27,060 bases of DNA from a virus. The notes under the pieces are model-generated. The model did not search any database, was not told the origin of the DNA, and saw nothing but the letters and a program-made list of their open reading frames with translations. Below, piece by piece: positions 5,905-11,512 of this stretch. The stretch lies in the IMG/VR virus record IMGVR_UViG_3300025083_000184, positions 1 through 27,060 of that record. One strand, written 5' to 3'. Numbering within the stretch: the first letter of the stretch is position 1; every line of letters starts with the position of its first letter. The position numbers were made by a program, and so were the translations under genes.

Positions 5905-6147
5905 ATGAGTCGTACCTCGGAATATTACAAGAAAAACCCTGAAGCTCGCAAAAAAAGGCTTGAGTACCAGAAAGAGTATAACAAGCGCCCTGGGCAAAAA
6001 GCCAAGAGAGCAGAGCTGAACAAGCTCAACAGAGAGAAGGGTACTTATGGCAATGGCGACAATAAGGATGTGTCTCATAGAAAGAATGGGTCTACGTTCT
6101 TGGAAGCGCAGAGTAAAAACAGAGCACGAAACAGAAGTAGAGCATGA
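5905..6147 (+). CDS. Small basic protein, 80 aa, Lys/Arg-rich
   Basis: An 80-residue highly basic protein. The first part is a charged helix (YYKKNPEARKKRLEYQKEYN), followed by KAKRAELNKLNREKGTYGNG and a C-terminal DVSHRKNG and NRARNRSRA. I recall similar proteins in marine phages and large algal viruses, often hypothetical. The Arg/Asn-rich tail and net charge suggest nucleic-acid binding or packaging inside the virion. First gene of the small-protein operon, with the promoter-like element at 5890 and a 4-nt ATGA overlap to the next gene. Function unproven. Confidence 0.8.
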   Translation: MSRTSEYYKKNPEARKKRLEYQKEYNKRPGQKAKRAELNKLNREKGTYGNGDNKDVSHRKNGSTFLEAQSKNRARNRSRA

Positions 6148-6461
6148 AAGAACCAGGATTAATAAAAACGGGAGGCCCCTTTTCAATGAGATTCAGGGAT
6201 TTTAACCCTATGTACAATCAGTACTCTGGGGATGCAACCTTGAACTTCAGAAACAGAAGAAGAGGCATATCATCTTCTTTTACTGGTAGCATCAGGAATG
6301 CAGAGCCTAGCCCTATTATGACGGGTGGTAAATACAGGCCTGCGGCTAGCTTCGGAGCGAACTTCAACAAGAGATTTAAAAACAGTAACTTAAACCTTAA
6401 TATTAACGTAGACCCAAAAGGACCACAGAAGGTCTCTGCGGGAGTTAGATATACATTTTAA
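6144..6461 (+). CDS. Small beta-rich protein with outer-membrane-like C-terminus, 105 aa
   Basis: A 105-residue basic protein starting in a 4-nt overlap with the gene before it. From residue 30 on it is built of alternating-pattern strands (DATLNFRNRR, GISSSFTGSIRN, AASFGANFNKRF, NLNLNINVDP) and ends in VSAGVRYTF. A final strand with alternating hydrophobics and terminal Phe is the classic beta-signal of outer-membrane proteins. There is no signal peptide, so a real membrane barrel is doubtful. It could be a virion protein that inserts in or mimics outer-membrane strands. I do not know its family. Confidence 0.75.
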   Translation: MKEPGLIKTGGPFSMRFRDFNPMYNQYSGDATLNFRNRRRGISSSFTGSIRNAEPSPIMTGGKYRPAASFGANFNKRFKNSNLNLNINVDPKGPQKVSAGVRYTF

Positions 6462-6471
6462 AAACAAAACT

Positions 6472-6702
6472 ATGGCAAACGGAAACAAAAGAAAGAAAGT
6501 GGTTAAAGGAGGCACAAATATGTCTAATAAACCAGATTACGAAGGAATTAACTTCAAGAACAAGGATATTGACAGGATTTCAAGCAGACTTCGGATATCG
6601 AACGGAACTCGAAGGTTTCTAGCAAAGAGAACGACGCATGTGCCACCGATGCCATCGACTGGAAAGGTTCTAGCAAAGAGAACGACGCATGTGCCTGATT
6701 AA
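6472..6702 (+). CDS. Small basic protein with C-terminal 17-residue duplication, 76 aa
   Basis: A 76-residue basic protein. The leader before the ATG is A-rich (AAAACAAAACT). A second in-frame ATG (residue 17, MSNKPDYEG) is preceded by AAAGGAGGCACAAAT, a good Shine-Dalgarno match, so a 60-residue form is possible. The C-terminus carries LAKRTTHVP twice, encoded by a perfect 28-base repeat at 6617-6644 and 6668-6695, offset by 51 bases. Family unknown; it belongs to the small-protein operon. Confidence 0.65.
   Translation: MANGNKRKKVVKGGTNMSNKPDYEGINFKNKDIDRISSRLRISNGTRRFLAKRTTHVPPMPSTGKVLAKRTTHVPD
6617..6695 (+). repeat. Tandem 51-base repeat inside a small basic gene
   Basis: A 28-base block beginning TTCTAGCAAAGAGAACGACG is identical at 6617-6644 and 6668-6695. 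The 51-base offset keeps the reading frame, so it duplicates LAKRTTHVP. The perfect identity suggests a recent duplication or selection on the DNA itself. Confidence 0.85.
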
Positions 6703-6726
6703 AGGCCCTAGAAAACGAAACCAATA

Positions 6727-6966
6727 ATGTCAAACGGAGGTCCAAAAAATAAACCGAACTTACCTAAGTACAGAAAGGTAAAGGGAACATCTTATAATTT
6801 TAAGAAGGACCTTAAAACCAGTGCGGGCTCATCAGACCAACCCTTTGTTGTTTATGATATGCAATTCAAAAGCAGACCACCAAAGAAGGAGCTTGATAAA
6901 ATAAAGGCAAATACTCCAATGCGAAACGGAGCTATTGATAAACTTATTTATAGATACGAACCTTAA
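6727..6966 (+). CDS. Small basic hypothetical protein, 79 aa
   Basis: A 79-residue basic protein with a Pro/Asn/Lys-rich N-terminus (GGPKNKPNLPKYRKVKG), a central DQPFVVYDMQFKSRPPKKE and a C-terminal IDKLIYRYEP. There is no membrane segment or signal. The leader is A-rich (AAAACGAAACCAATA) without Shine-Dalgarno. It sits 24 bases after the previous gene and 3 bases before the next. Family unknown. Probably a structural or DNA-associated protein, judging only from its operon. Confidence 0.7.
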   Translation: MSNGGPKNKPNLPKYRKVKGTSYNFKKDLKTSAGSSDQPFVVYDMQFKSRPPKKELDKIKANTPMRNGAIDKLIYRYEP

Positions 6967-6969
6967 AAA

Positions 6970-7134
6970 ATGGCAAAAGGAAGAACTAAAAAGAAAGGAA
7001 ACAAAATTTGTGCTGCGGGCATAGCGTGGGCAAAGAGGAAGTTTGACACATACCCATCAGCGTATGCGAATATGGCGGCTTCTAAGTATTGTAAAGACCC
7101 TAACTATGCTAAGGGTGCAAAAGGAAAAAAGTAA
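6970..7134 (+). CDS. Small basic protein with conserved Cys pair, 54 aa
   Basis: A 54-residue protein. The core ICAAGIAWAKRKFDTYPSA, then YANMAASKYCKDPNY, carries two cysteines (14 and 41), flanked by Lys-rich ends (GRTKKKGNK, KGAKGKK). The pattern is familiar to me from small hypothetical proteins of marine phages. It may be a small helical DNA- or capsid-associated protein. Its stop TAA shares its last A with the ATG of the next gene (TAATG), a sign of coupling. Confidence 0.75.
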   Translation: MAKGRTKKKGNKICAAGIAWAKRKFDTYPSAYANMAASKYCKDPNYAKGAKGKK

Positions 7135-7259
7135 TGAAAAAGTTAACACCAGCACAGCAAAAGATTGCTAAGAAGGCAAAGCCTTACGACAAAATTACAT
7201 CTGAAGATTTCAAGGCTCTACGCAAGAGCAATAGAAAGAATAATAATGGGAGAGCTTAA
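7134..7259 (+). CDS. Tiny basic protein, 41 aa
   Basis: A 41-residue protein (MKKLTPAQQKIAKKAKPYD, then KITSEDFKALRKSNRK). It is a Lys-rich amphipathic helix followed by a second basic helix. The LTPAQQKIA/KITSEDFK pattern resembles tiny phage proteins I have seen annotated as hypothetical. Its ATG is fused to the preceding stop (TAATG) and its last 14 bases overlap the next gene, so it fits the operon exactly. The overlapping ATG at 7165 belongs to a rejected extension of the next gene. Confidence 0.7.
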   Translation: MKKLTPAQQKIAKKAKPYDKITSEDFKALRKSNRKNNNGRA

Positions 7260-7500
7260 GAAATGGAGGGACGAGAAATGGGTAAGGATAGGTGCAGACG
7301 GCTCGATAAAGGGTGCTTGCGGAACAAGCAAGGACAAGAAGAACCCAGACAGGTGTCTTCCTCTAGCGAAGGCTCGGAGCATGAGCAAGGCGGAGCGTGC
7401 AGCCACTGCAAAAAAGAAGAAGCGTGCGGGTGCGAGAGGGAAGACTGTGGTTGCGAACACCCGTGCAGGAAGAGTAACTAAGAAATATACTAAAAGATAA
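7246..7500 (+). CDS. Basic protein with WVRIGADGSIKGACG motif (DUF5872-like), 84 aa
   Basis: An 84-residue basic protein. W7 and W12 precede the motif WVRIGADGSIKGACGTSKDK, then NPDRCLPLAKARSMSKAERA and an Ala/Lys/Arg tail ending in KKYTKR. This matches my memory of DUF5872, a short domain found in phages, giant viruses and algal proteins. Two cysteines (about 26 and 37) may bind metal. The frame extends upstream to an ATG at 7165, but that would bury the preceding gene, so I start at 7246. Function unknown. The basic tail suggests nucleic-acid binding. Confidence 0.8.
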   Translation: MGELKKWRDEKWVRIGADGSIKGACGTSKDKKNPDRCLPLAKARSMSKAERAATAKKKKRAGARGKTVVANTRAGRVTKKYTKR

Positions 7501-7504
7501 TCAG

Positions 7505-7512
7505 TATATTTA
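7505..7512 (+). promoter_or_regulatory. Possible -7 element upstream of the histone-like gene
   Basis: TATATTTA differs from TAnnTTTG only in its last base and lies 17 bases before the ATG at 7530, in one of the few gaps of the operon. It could give extra transcripts of the downstream basic gene. No good -33 box is seen. Confidence 0.3.
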
Positions 7513-7529
7513 CATTATAAAATAAAAAA

Positions 7530-7871
7530 ATGGCAGTACAACCCAAAAGGCTAACTAAAAAAGTAGCAAGAAAAACAGCAAAGGCTGTAGGAAGAGCGAC
7601 AATTAAGGCGGGCAAAACCTCTGGAGGCAAAGCTTTAAGCAAAAGAGATAAAAAAATTGTTATGGCTGCGGCTAGAGCAGTTGGACGCACAGTTGCAAAA
7701 GGTGGTTCTAAAAAAGGACTAACATCAGCAGAAATGTCTAGCATCGCTCAAGATGCTGCTAGCAAGGCAATTAATTCAGCGGTAAGGCCTAAAGCAGGTG
7801 GCGGTGGAAGTAAAAGAGGTGGTCGAAGAACAGGTCGTACTCGTGGTGCAGCAGGTCTTAGAGGCAAATAA
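7530..7871 (+). CDS. Histone H1-like basic Ala/Lys-rich protein, 113 aa
   Basis: A 113-residue protein in which 31 residues are Lys or Arg and Ala/Gly fill most of the rest. Repeated KKVARKTAKAVGRATIKAG-type segments resemble the tails of histone H1-like and Hc1-like DNA-compacting proteins. A short possible helix lies at TSAEMSSIAQDAASKAI, and the C-terminus is Gly/Arg-rich (SKRGGRRTGRTRGAAG). I infer a DNA-condensing protein, either packed with the genome or acting on host DNA. Low complexity means homology by eye is unreliable. Its ATG has an A-rich leader (AAAATAAAAAA). Confidence 0.7.
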   Translation: MAVQPKRLTKKVARKTAKAVGRATIKAGKTSGGKALSKRDKKIVMAAARAVGRTVAKGGSKKGLTSAEMSSIAQDAASKAINSAVRPKAGGGGSKRGGRRTGRTRGAAGLRGK

Positions 7872-8045
7872 ATGAAAAAGCTAAACGAAATATTAAAGTG
7901 GGTTACTAGCGATTTAGCAGTGGCTTTGTACGCTTCGGTTATTGCAGGAATTTTGTTGGCTAAGGGTGTTACTGTTATTGGCGGTGCAGGCTTGGGAATT
8001 GCTGCCACAAAGTTGTGGTCTGCCACAAAATCATTAATAAAGTAG
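7872..8045 (+). CDS. Small membrane protein, 57 aa
   Basis: A 57-residue protein starting directly after the preceding stop. Two hydrophobic segments are visible: residues 15-30 (LAVALYASVIAGILLA) and 33-50 (VTVIGGAGLGIAATKLW), joined by a short turn and flanked by Lys at both ends. It could be a small holin or antiholin, or a membrane-embedded virion protein. The dedicated 3-TM holin at 11258 makes a second holin less necessary. Being the only membrane protein in the basic-protein operon is notable. Confidence 0.7.
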   Translation: MKKLNEILKWVTSDLAVALYASVIAGILLAKGVTVIGGAGLGIAATKLWSATKSLIK

Positions 8046-8047
8046 AC

Positions 8048-8368
8048 ATGATGTATAAAAGAACACCATTTAGGGATAGGGCTATTGACGTAATGAAAGG
8101 CAAAGAGCCTCAATCTACAATGTCTACTGACGGAGAGAATGTCGGGGGACCATTATTCCCTAAGCTCAGGGAAAAGATAAGACAAAGAAGAGAAGAGCGC
8201 CAACGTGGCCTAGGTGGTAAAGACACAGAGTCAACTGGAAGAACTTTTGAGGAGTACATAGAGGAAGGTGGGGCGACTAAGTCTCGACCTGAAAACCAGG
8301 TTGCTAATCAGCCATTAACTAAGGAACAGCGAAAAGCTCTAAGAAGAAGAAAAAAACAAGGATTATAA
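8048..8368 (+). CDS. Charged hypothetical protein, 106 aa
   Basis: A 106-residue protein with an N-terminus YKRTPFRDRAIDVMKGK, a GGPLFPKLREKIRQRREERQ helix, an acidic middle (TFEEYIEEGG) and a very basic end (RKALRRRKKQGL). The frame extends to an ATG at 8015, but that would overlap the membrane-protein gene by 31 bases, so I start at 8048 (the next codon, 8051, is also ATG). The next gene begins immediately after the stop. No family recognised. Composition suggests an RNA- or DNA-associated virion protein. Confidence 0.7.
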   Translation: MMYKRTPFRDRAIDVMKGKEPQSTMSTDGENVGGPLFPKLREKIRQRREERQRGLGGKDTESTGRTFEEYIEEGGATKSRPENQVANQPLTKEQRKALRRRKKQGL

Positions 8369-8659
8369 ATGGCTGCCAAAGCCTCCATGCCATGTAACAA
8401 GCCTAGGCCTTCAGATAGGGCTGGCAAAAAAAAGATGGTAAAGGCCTGCGAAGGAGGCAAGGAGAAGCTGATACATTTCGGAGCGAAGGGTTATGGGCAT
8501 AACTATTCTGCCGCTGCTAGGAAGTCATTTAAGGCTAGACACAAGTGTGGGACAGCAAAAAGCAAACTAACCGCTCGATATTGGGCATGTAAAAACCTTT
8601 GGGCAGGCAAGGGTGGCTCAACGAAGTCCTCACCGAAAGGTAAAAAAGGAAAGTACTAA
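8369..8659 (+). CDS. Small basic Cys-containing protein, 96 aa
   Basis: A 96-residue basic protein with an ordered pattern: MPCNKPRPSDRAGKKKMVKAC, then EGGKEKLIHFGAKGYGHN, then ARKSFKARHKCGTAKSKLTA and RYWACKNLWAGK, ending in Ser/Lys/Gly. Four cysteines (9, 27, 60, 73) could bind zinc. I recall the FKARH...YWA pattern from small phage and giant-virus proteins (possibly DUF6321, unverified). It may bind nucleic acid. The stop and the next ATG share one base (TAATG). Confidence 0.75.
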   Translation: MAAKASMPCNKPRPSDRAGKKKMVKACEGGKEKLIHFGAKGYGHNYSAAARKSFKARHKCGTAKSKLTARYWACKNLWAGKGGSTKSSPKGKKGKY

Positions 8660-8817
8660 TGAAGTCAAGAGGACTAGGCGATAGCATAGAGAAGTTTACT
8701 AAGGCTACGGGCATCAAGCAAGTTGTCGAAAAGGCATCTGAGGTGACAGGTAAGCCATGTGGATGTGGTGAGCGTAGAGACACCCTTAACAGGCTGTTTC
8801 CGTATAAGAGAAAATAG
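8659..8817 (+). CDS. Small protein with CGCG motif, 52 aa
   Basis: A 52-residue protein reading GLGDSIEKFTKATGIKQVVE, then KASEVTGKPCGCGERR and DTLNRLFPYKRK. An amphipathic helix precedes the CGCGxR motif. I recall this arrangement (GLGD...TGI...GKxCGCG...LN..FPY) as a recurring small protein of phages infecting Bacteroidota, usually hypothetical. Two close cysteines are too few for a full zinc site in one chain, so a dimeric zinc site is possible. Its ATG is fused to the previous stop (TAATG). It is the last gene of the small-protein run. Confidence 0.75.
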   Translation: MKSRGLGDSIEKFTKATGIKQVVEKASEVTGKPCGCGERRDTLNRLFPYKRK

Positions 8818-8818
8818 T

Positions 8819-8826
8819 TAACTTTG
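8819..8826 (+). promoter_or_regulatory. TAnnTTTG promoter element, 4 nt before ATG
   Basis: TAACTTTG is a perfect -7 box and stops four bases before the ATG at 8831. It overlaps nothing but the two bases after the previous stop. GTTTC at 8796-8800 lies at the position expected for a -33 element, with a 19-base spacer after the TTT. The transcript would start at or almost at the ATG. Confidence 0.6.
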
Positions 8827-8830
8827 CACT

Positions 8831-9316
8831 ATGGCATACCAAAAACTACAACCAGAAAGAGCTATACAAGTAATACCTCACACTTCTATACCTGTACCAG
8901 ACCCAGCATTGGAAGTTATATCTGGAGAGGCTGACACATATACGGGCCCCGCAATCACTAATCCTTTTCAGGACGATAATGCAACATTTGTAACCTCAGA
9001 CGTTAAGGTTGGAGACATAGTATTCAATACAACCGACAAAACGATAACACAGGTGGCAGAGGTAGTAAGTGAAACTGTACTTAGGCTTGACGACGCTATT
9101 ATGGCGAATGGAGAGACTTACGCTATTTATAGATACACAGACAAGTCTGCTTGCTTACTTTACGTTGGCGGTGCAGGGAACGTGGGAGTAACAACTATAG
9201 GTGGCGACCAAGTTATATTTTATGGTGTCCCAGCAGGAACGTTTATACCTGTTCAAGTAACTAACGTTGGACCTACAGGAGTTGTTACAGCAACTGACAT
9301 CATAGCTTTACGATAA
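8831..9316 (+). CDS. Probable virion structural protein, 161 aa
   Basis: A 161-residue beta-rich protein. The opening YQKLQPERAIQVIPHTSIPVP is a pattern I associate with small phage structural proteins. The middle holds a VGDIVFNTTDKTITQVAEVV strand region, and the C-terminal part (LLYVGGAGNVGVTTIGGDQV then GTFIPVQVTNV and TATDIIALR) resembles beta-sandwich capsid-decoration or head-fibre domains. It has its own promoter-like element and overlaps the LamG gene by one base, so it may form or anchor a surface fibre with it. Exact virion location unknown. Confidence 0.7.
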   Translation: MAYQKLQPERAIQVIPHTSIPVPDPALEVISGEADTYTGPAITNPFQDDNATFVTSDVKVGDIVFNTTDKTITQVAEVVSETVLRLDDAIMANGETYAIYRYTDKSACLLYVGGAGNVGVTTIGGDQVIFYGVPAGTFIPVQVTNVGPTGVVTATDIIALR

Positions 9317-10041
9317 TGATAGCCATCTTTAATGGCATATCGGTTGGGCGGCCTTGCATCCCGATGGAAGCAGGAGAAGATATAGTTACAGATAGTTTAA
9401 TCTTTAGAGTTGATGCAGGTGATGCATCAAGTTATGGAGGCACAGGTACAACGTGGACCGATGTAATAAACGGTAACAACGGAACAATAAACAACGGTGC
9501 AGTTTACAACTCAGCACAAGGTGGATACTTTGAGTTTGATGGCGTAGATGACCAAGTCGACTTTGGTCAGCCTGCAATTCTTGAATCTTTCCCAATGTCC
9601 ATTGATTTGTGGTTTTATGCTGATGCAGACAATGACGGATTGATTACCAAAGGAACAACAAGAGGCGATACTTCATTACGAGATTGGGATATTACAGGAG
9701 CAGGTGCGAATTTAGGTTGGTTTGTTAGTAATGGTTCAGGATATCCTGTTAACGTAAAGGATACTTATCCGTCATTAAATAATTGGCATCATTTAGTTTG
9801 CTTATGGGATGGAACAACAAGCACTAACGGAGCAAAGATGTACTTAGACGGTTCACTGTTTAAAGAGGGAACTGCAACCGCTGCAACATACACCACCTTA
9901 CATAATATTTTTGTAGGTGGTAACAGAGCAGGCTATTACTTTGATGGACGTATCTCAATGGTTAAGATGTACAGCAAGGTATTGAGCGCAGCTGAAGCCT
10001 TACAAAATTATAACGCATCAAAAGACAGATACGGATTATGA
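9316..10041 (+). CDS. LamG/concanavalin-like lectin domain protein, 241 aa
   Basis: A 241-residue protein. Residues about 25-235 form one LamG-like jelly roll: SLIFRVDAGDASSYGG, WTDVINGNNGTINNGA, YFEFDGVDDQVDF, FPMSIDLWFYADA, NWHHLVCLWDGT, KMYLDGSL and a final DGRISMVKMYSKVLSAAE. The DGVDDYV-type strand, NWHHL motif and closing YSKVLSAAE are typical of LamG_3-type domains, which often bind glycans. No signal peptide. In a phage this is most likely a surface-exposed adhesin that attaches to host polysaccharide or displays weak binding to mucus or algal glycans. It starts on the last base of the previous stop and overlaps the next gene by four bases. Confidence 0.9.
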   Translation: MIAIFNGISVGRPCIPMEAGEDIVTDSLIFRVDAGDASSYGGTGTTWTDVINGNNGTINNGAVYNSAQGGYFEFDGVDDQVDFGQPAILESFPMSIDLWFYADADNDGLITKGTTRGDTSLRDWDITGAGANLGWFVSNGSGYPVNVKDTYPSLNNWHHLVCLWDGTTSTNGAKMYLDGSLFKEGTATAATYTTLHNIFVGGNRAGYYFDGRISMVKMYSKVLSAAEALQNYNASKDRYGL

Positions 10042-10277
10042 TAACCTATGTAATAGTAAACACATCGGACTTAGAGCTGCTTGACTATGAGCAACTATTG
10101 ACAACAAGTATTGAAACTACAATACGTAATGTTGATGAGGACAAGGCTATTGTAAAGTATAAGGGTGATATGCCACCTACAATTGAGTCGTTATCCGATA
10201 AAACACTACACAATCATGATGAGATAATTGTCATTGTAAAAAGTGATGAATGGAGACCCGAACCTGACGATGCATAA
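10038..10277 (+). CDS. Small acidic hypothetical protein, 79 aa
   Basis: A 79-residue acidic protein (ITYVIVNTSDLELLDYEQLL, then KAIVKYKGDMPPTIESLS and EIIVIVKSDEWRPEPDD). I recall similar sequences beside tail-fibre-type genes in many phages, always hypothetical. They may be a fibre chaperone or cap, but this is unproven. It starts in a 4-nt overlap with the LamG gene, which supports a functional link. Its stop overlaps the ATG of the next gene by 8 bases. Confidence 0.75.
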   Translation: MITYVIVNTSDLELLDYEQLLTTSIETTIRNVDEDKAIVKYKGDMPPTIESLSDKTLHNHDEIIVIVKSDEWRPEPDDA

Positions 10278-11010
10278 TAGGGATAAGTGGTCAACCTTTA
10301 ATTTGAAGGAGGCAGTTCCATACATGTTCTGCATATTCCTTGCGCTAATGCTAATAAATAAGTGTGAGCAGGAGAAGGAGTATCAGCAGGAGATACAGCG
10401 AATTGAAAACAATAACGTTGCGTTATTAGACACTATCCGAAACTACATGGATGACGATGGGATGTACGCTGCTGATATCAGGGCACTGAACCTAAAGTTA
10501 GATGAATTAGGCGACAGCATATCAGTAGATAGGTCTCAGCCACCTGTTACTATAACCAATCAGACAACAGAGATACGAGAGACTATTGAAGTCCCTTCGT
10601 TTATATACGACACGATTACTATAGTAAACACTGATACGTTCTACAAGCAGATATACGTGGAGCAGACTGATACCTTCGGCAATAGCAATAGGTCCATCGA
10701 GGTTACGATACCAACTGATGGCGTGGTAGTGGCGGATGCCATAATAAACTTGGAGCAGGACATATGGGTTGAGAACACTGTGGAGCAGAACAATAAGACG
10801 GGTGAGGTGTTCTTCAGAATGAGAACTGACTACCCAGGAGTTACGTTCAATAATGCAAGTGCTATACTAGTAGACCCGAAGCAACTTGTAAAGGTACGCA
10901 AATCTTTTGGTGTTGGTTTTCAGACGGGTATAGGCATCACAACAACGGGCCAAACAAGGCATTACATAGGTGTGGGTATTCACTATTCGCCTAAGTTTTT
11001 ACAATGGTAA
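10270..11010 (+). CDS. Spanin-like inner-membrane coiled-coil protein with beta C-terminus, 246 aa
   Basis: A 246-residue protein. Residues 14-31 (EAVPYMFCIFLALMLINK) form an N-terminal membrane segment. Residues 33-75 make a charged coiled coil, followed by a Thr/Val-rich extended region. The last 35 residues (FGVGFQTGIGI then HYIGVGIHYSPKFLQW) form an alternating, Gly/aromatic outer-membrane-like hairpin. The plan recalls DUF6808-type proteins of Bacteroidota phages. Neighbouring holin genes suggest an envelope-spanning lysis protein linking inner and outer membranes. The longer ATG at 10243 would give a 35-nt overlap; the ATG at 10270 gives an 8-nt overlap and is preferred. Confidence 0.65.
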   Translation: MHNRDKWSTFNLKEAVPYMFCIFLALMLINKCEQEKEYQQEIQRIENNNVALLDTIRNYMDDDGMYAADIRALNLKLDELGDSISVDRSQPPVTITNQTTEIRETIEVPSFIYDTITIVNTDTFYKQIYVEQTDTFGNSNRSIEVTIPTDGVVVADAIINLEQDIWVENTVEQNNKTGEVFFRMRTDYPGVTFNNASAILVDPKQLVKVRKSFGVGFQTGIGITTTGQTRHYIGVGIHYSPKFLQW

Positions 11011-11031
11011 AAAAGTATTAATTTTAAGGGC

Positions 11032-11292
11032 ATGAAACTGATAACGAAAGAGACCGTTGTCGGCATGCCAATGTCAACCTTTGTATGGATAATGGGAATT
11101 ATATTCTCAGTATTCGTGGCATACTTTGAATTGAAAGCTGGAATAGATGAGGCCAAGAAGATGCCTCCGCAGGAGATATCTGCTGATGAGATTAAAGTTT
11201 CTCTCGACGGAATCCAAAAACAGCTTGACTTAATGAATAATAAAATCGACAAACTAGATGAAAGACTTTACGAGCTCAATTCTGGAGAGTAA
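11032..11292 (+). CDS. Membrane protein with C-terminal coiled coil, 86 aa (lysis accessory)
   Basis: An 86-residue protein with a membrane segment at about 14-34 (MSTFVWIMGIIFSVFVAYF) and a C-terminal coiled coil (IQKQLDLMNNKIDKLDERLY). This resembles hemolysin XhlA-type or Rz-type accessory proteins, which sit beside holins and help damage the membrane or connect it to the wall. It follows the spanin-like gene by 21 bases and overlaps the holin gene by 35 bases. Assignment rests on architecture and context, not on a specific motif. Confidence 0.7.
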   Translation: MKLITKETVVGMPMSTFVWIMGIIFSVFVAYFELKAGIDEAKKMPPQEISADEIKVSLDGIQKQLDLMNNKIDKLDERLYELNSGE

Positions 11293-11512
11293 AGGTTGGG
11301 AGATGTTTCGTGCTGGCTGGAGACCAACTATAGGTTGGGTTTGCGGGTTGGCACTTTTATACAACTTTATCGCTAGAGATATTATTGTTATCTTCACGGA
11401 ACGCTTAGGAGAGCCTGTGCAGATGGACCACTTAATAACCGTCCTTGTAACAATGCTTGGTCTAAGCGGAATGAGAACATACGAAAAAGTAAAAAATGGG
11501 AAAGATATCTGA
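11258..11512 (+). CDS. Holin of the 3-TM (GTA-type) family, 84 aa
   Basis: An 84-residue protein. FRAGWRPTIGWVCGLALLY followed later by HLITVLVTMLGLSGMRTYEK is the signature I associate with the 3-TM phage/GTA holin family (WRP near the first helix, LGxxxxRTxEK after the last). Hydrophobic segments lie at about 21-40 and 57-72, with a shorter one between. Holins make holes in the inner membrane at the end of infection, releasing or activating the peptidase. The start at 11258 gives a 35-nt overlap with the previous gene. ATG at 11303 (MFRAGWRP) would give 69 residues and is a reasonable alternative. It overlaps the next gene by 17 bases. Confidence 0.8.
   Translation: MKDFTSSILESKGWEMFRAGWRPTIGWVCGLALLYNFIARDIIVIFTERLGEPVQMDHLITVLVTMLGLSGMRTYEKVKNGKDI

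Noticed and set aside
7165-7245. N-terminal extension of the DUF5872-like gene
   Set aside because: It would be a shifted reading of the tiny gene at 7134-7259, and the domain begins at the later ATG.
7748-8113. 121-codon leftward frame under the basic-protein operon
   Set aside because: Leu/Pro/Ala-rich mirror of Lys/Arg/Gly codons on the other strand; it crosses three packed rightward genes.
9316-10041. Diversity-generating retroelement target around the LamG gene
   Set aside because: No reverse transcriptase gene and no template repeat were seen in the window.
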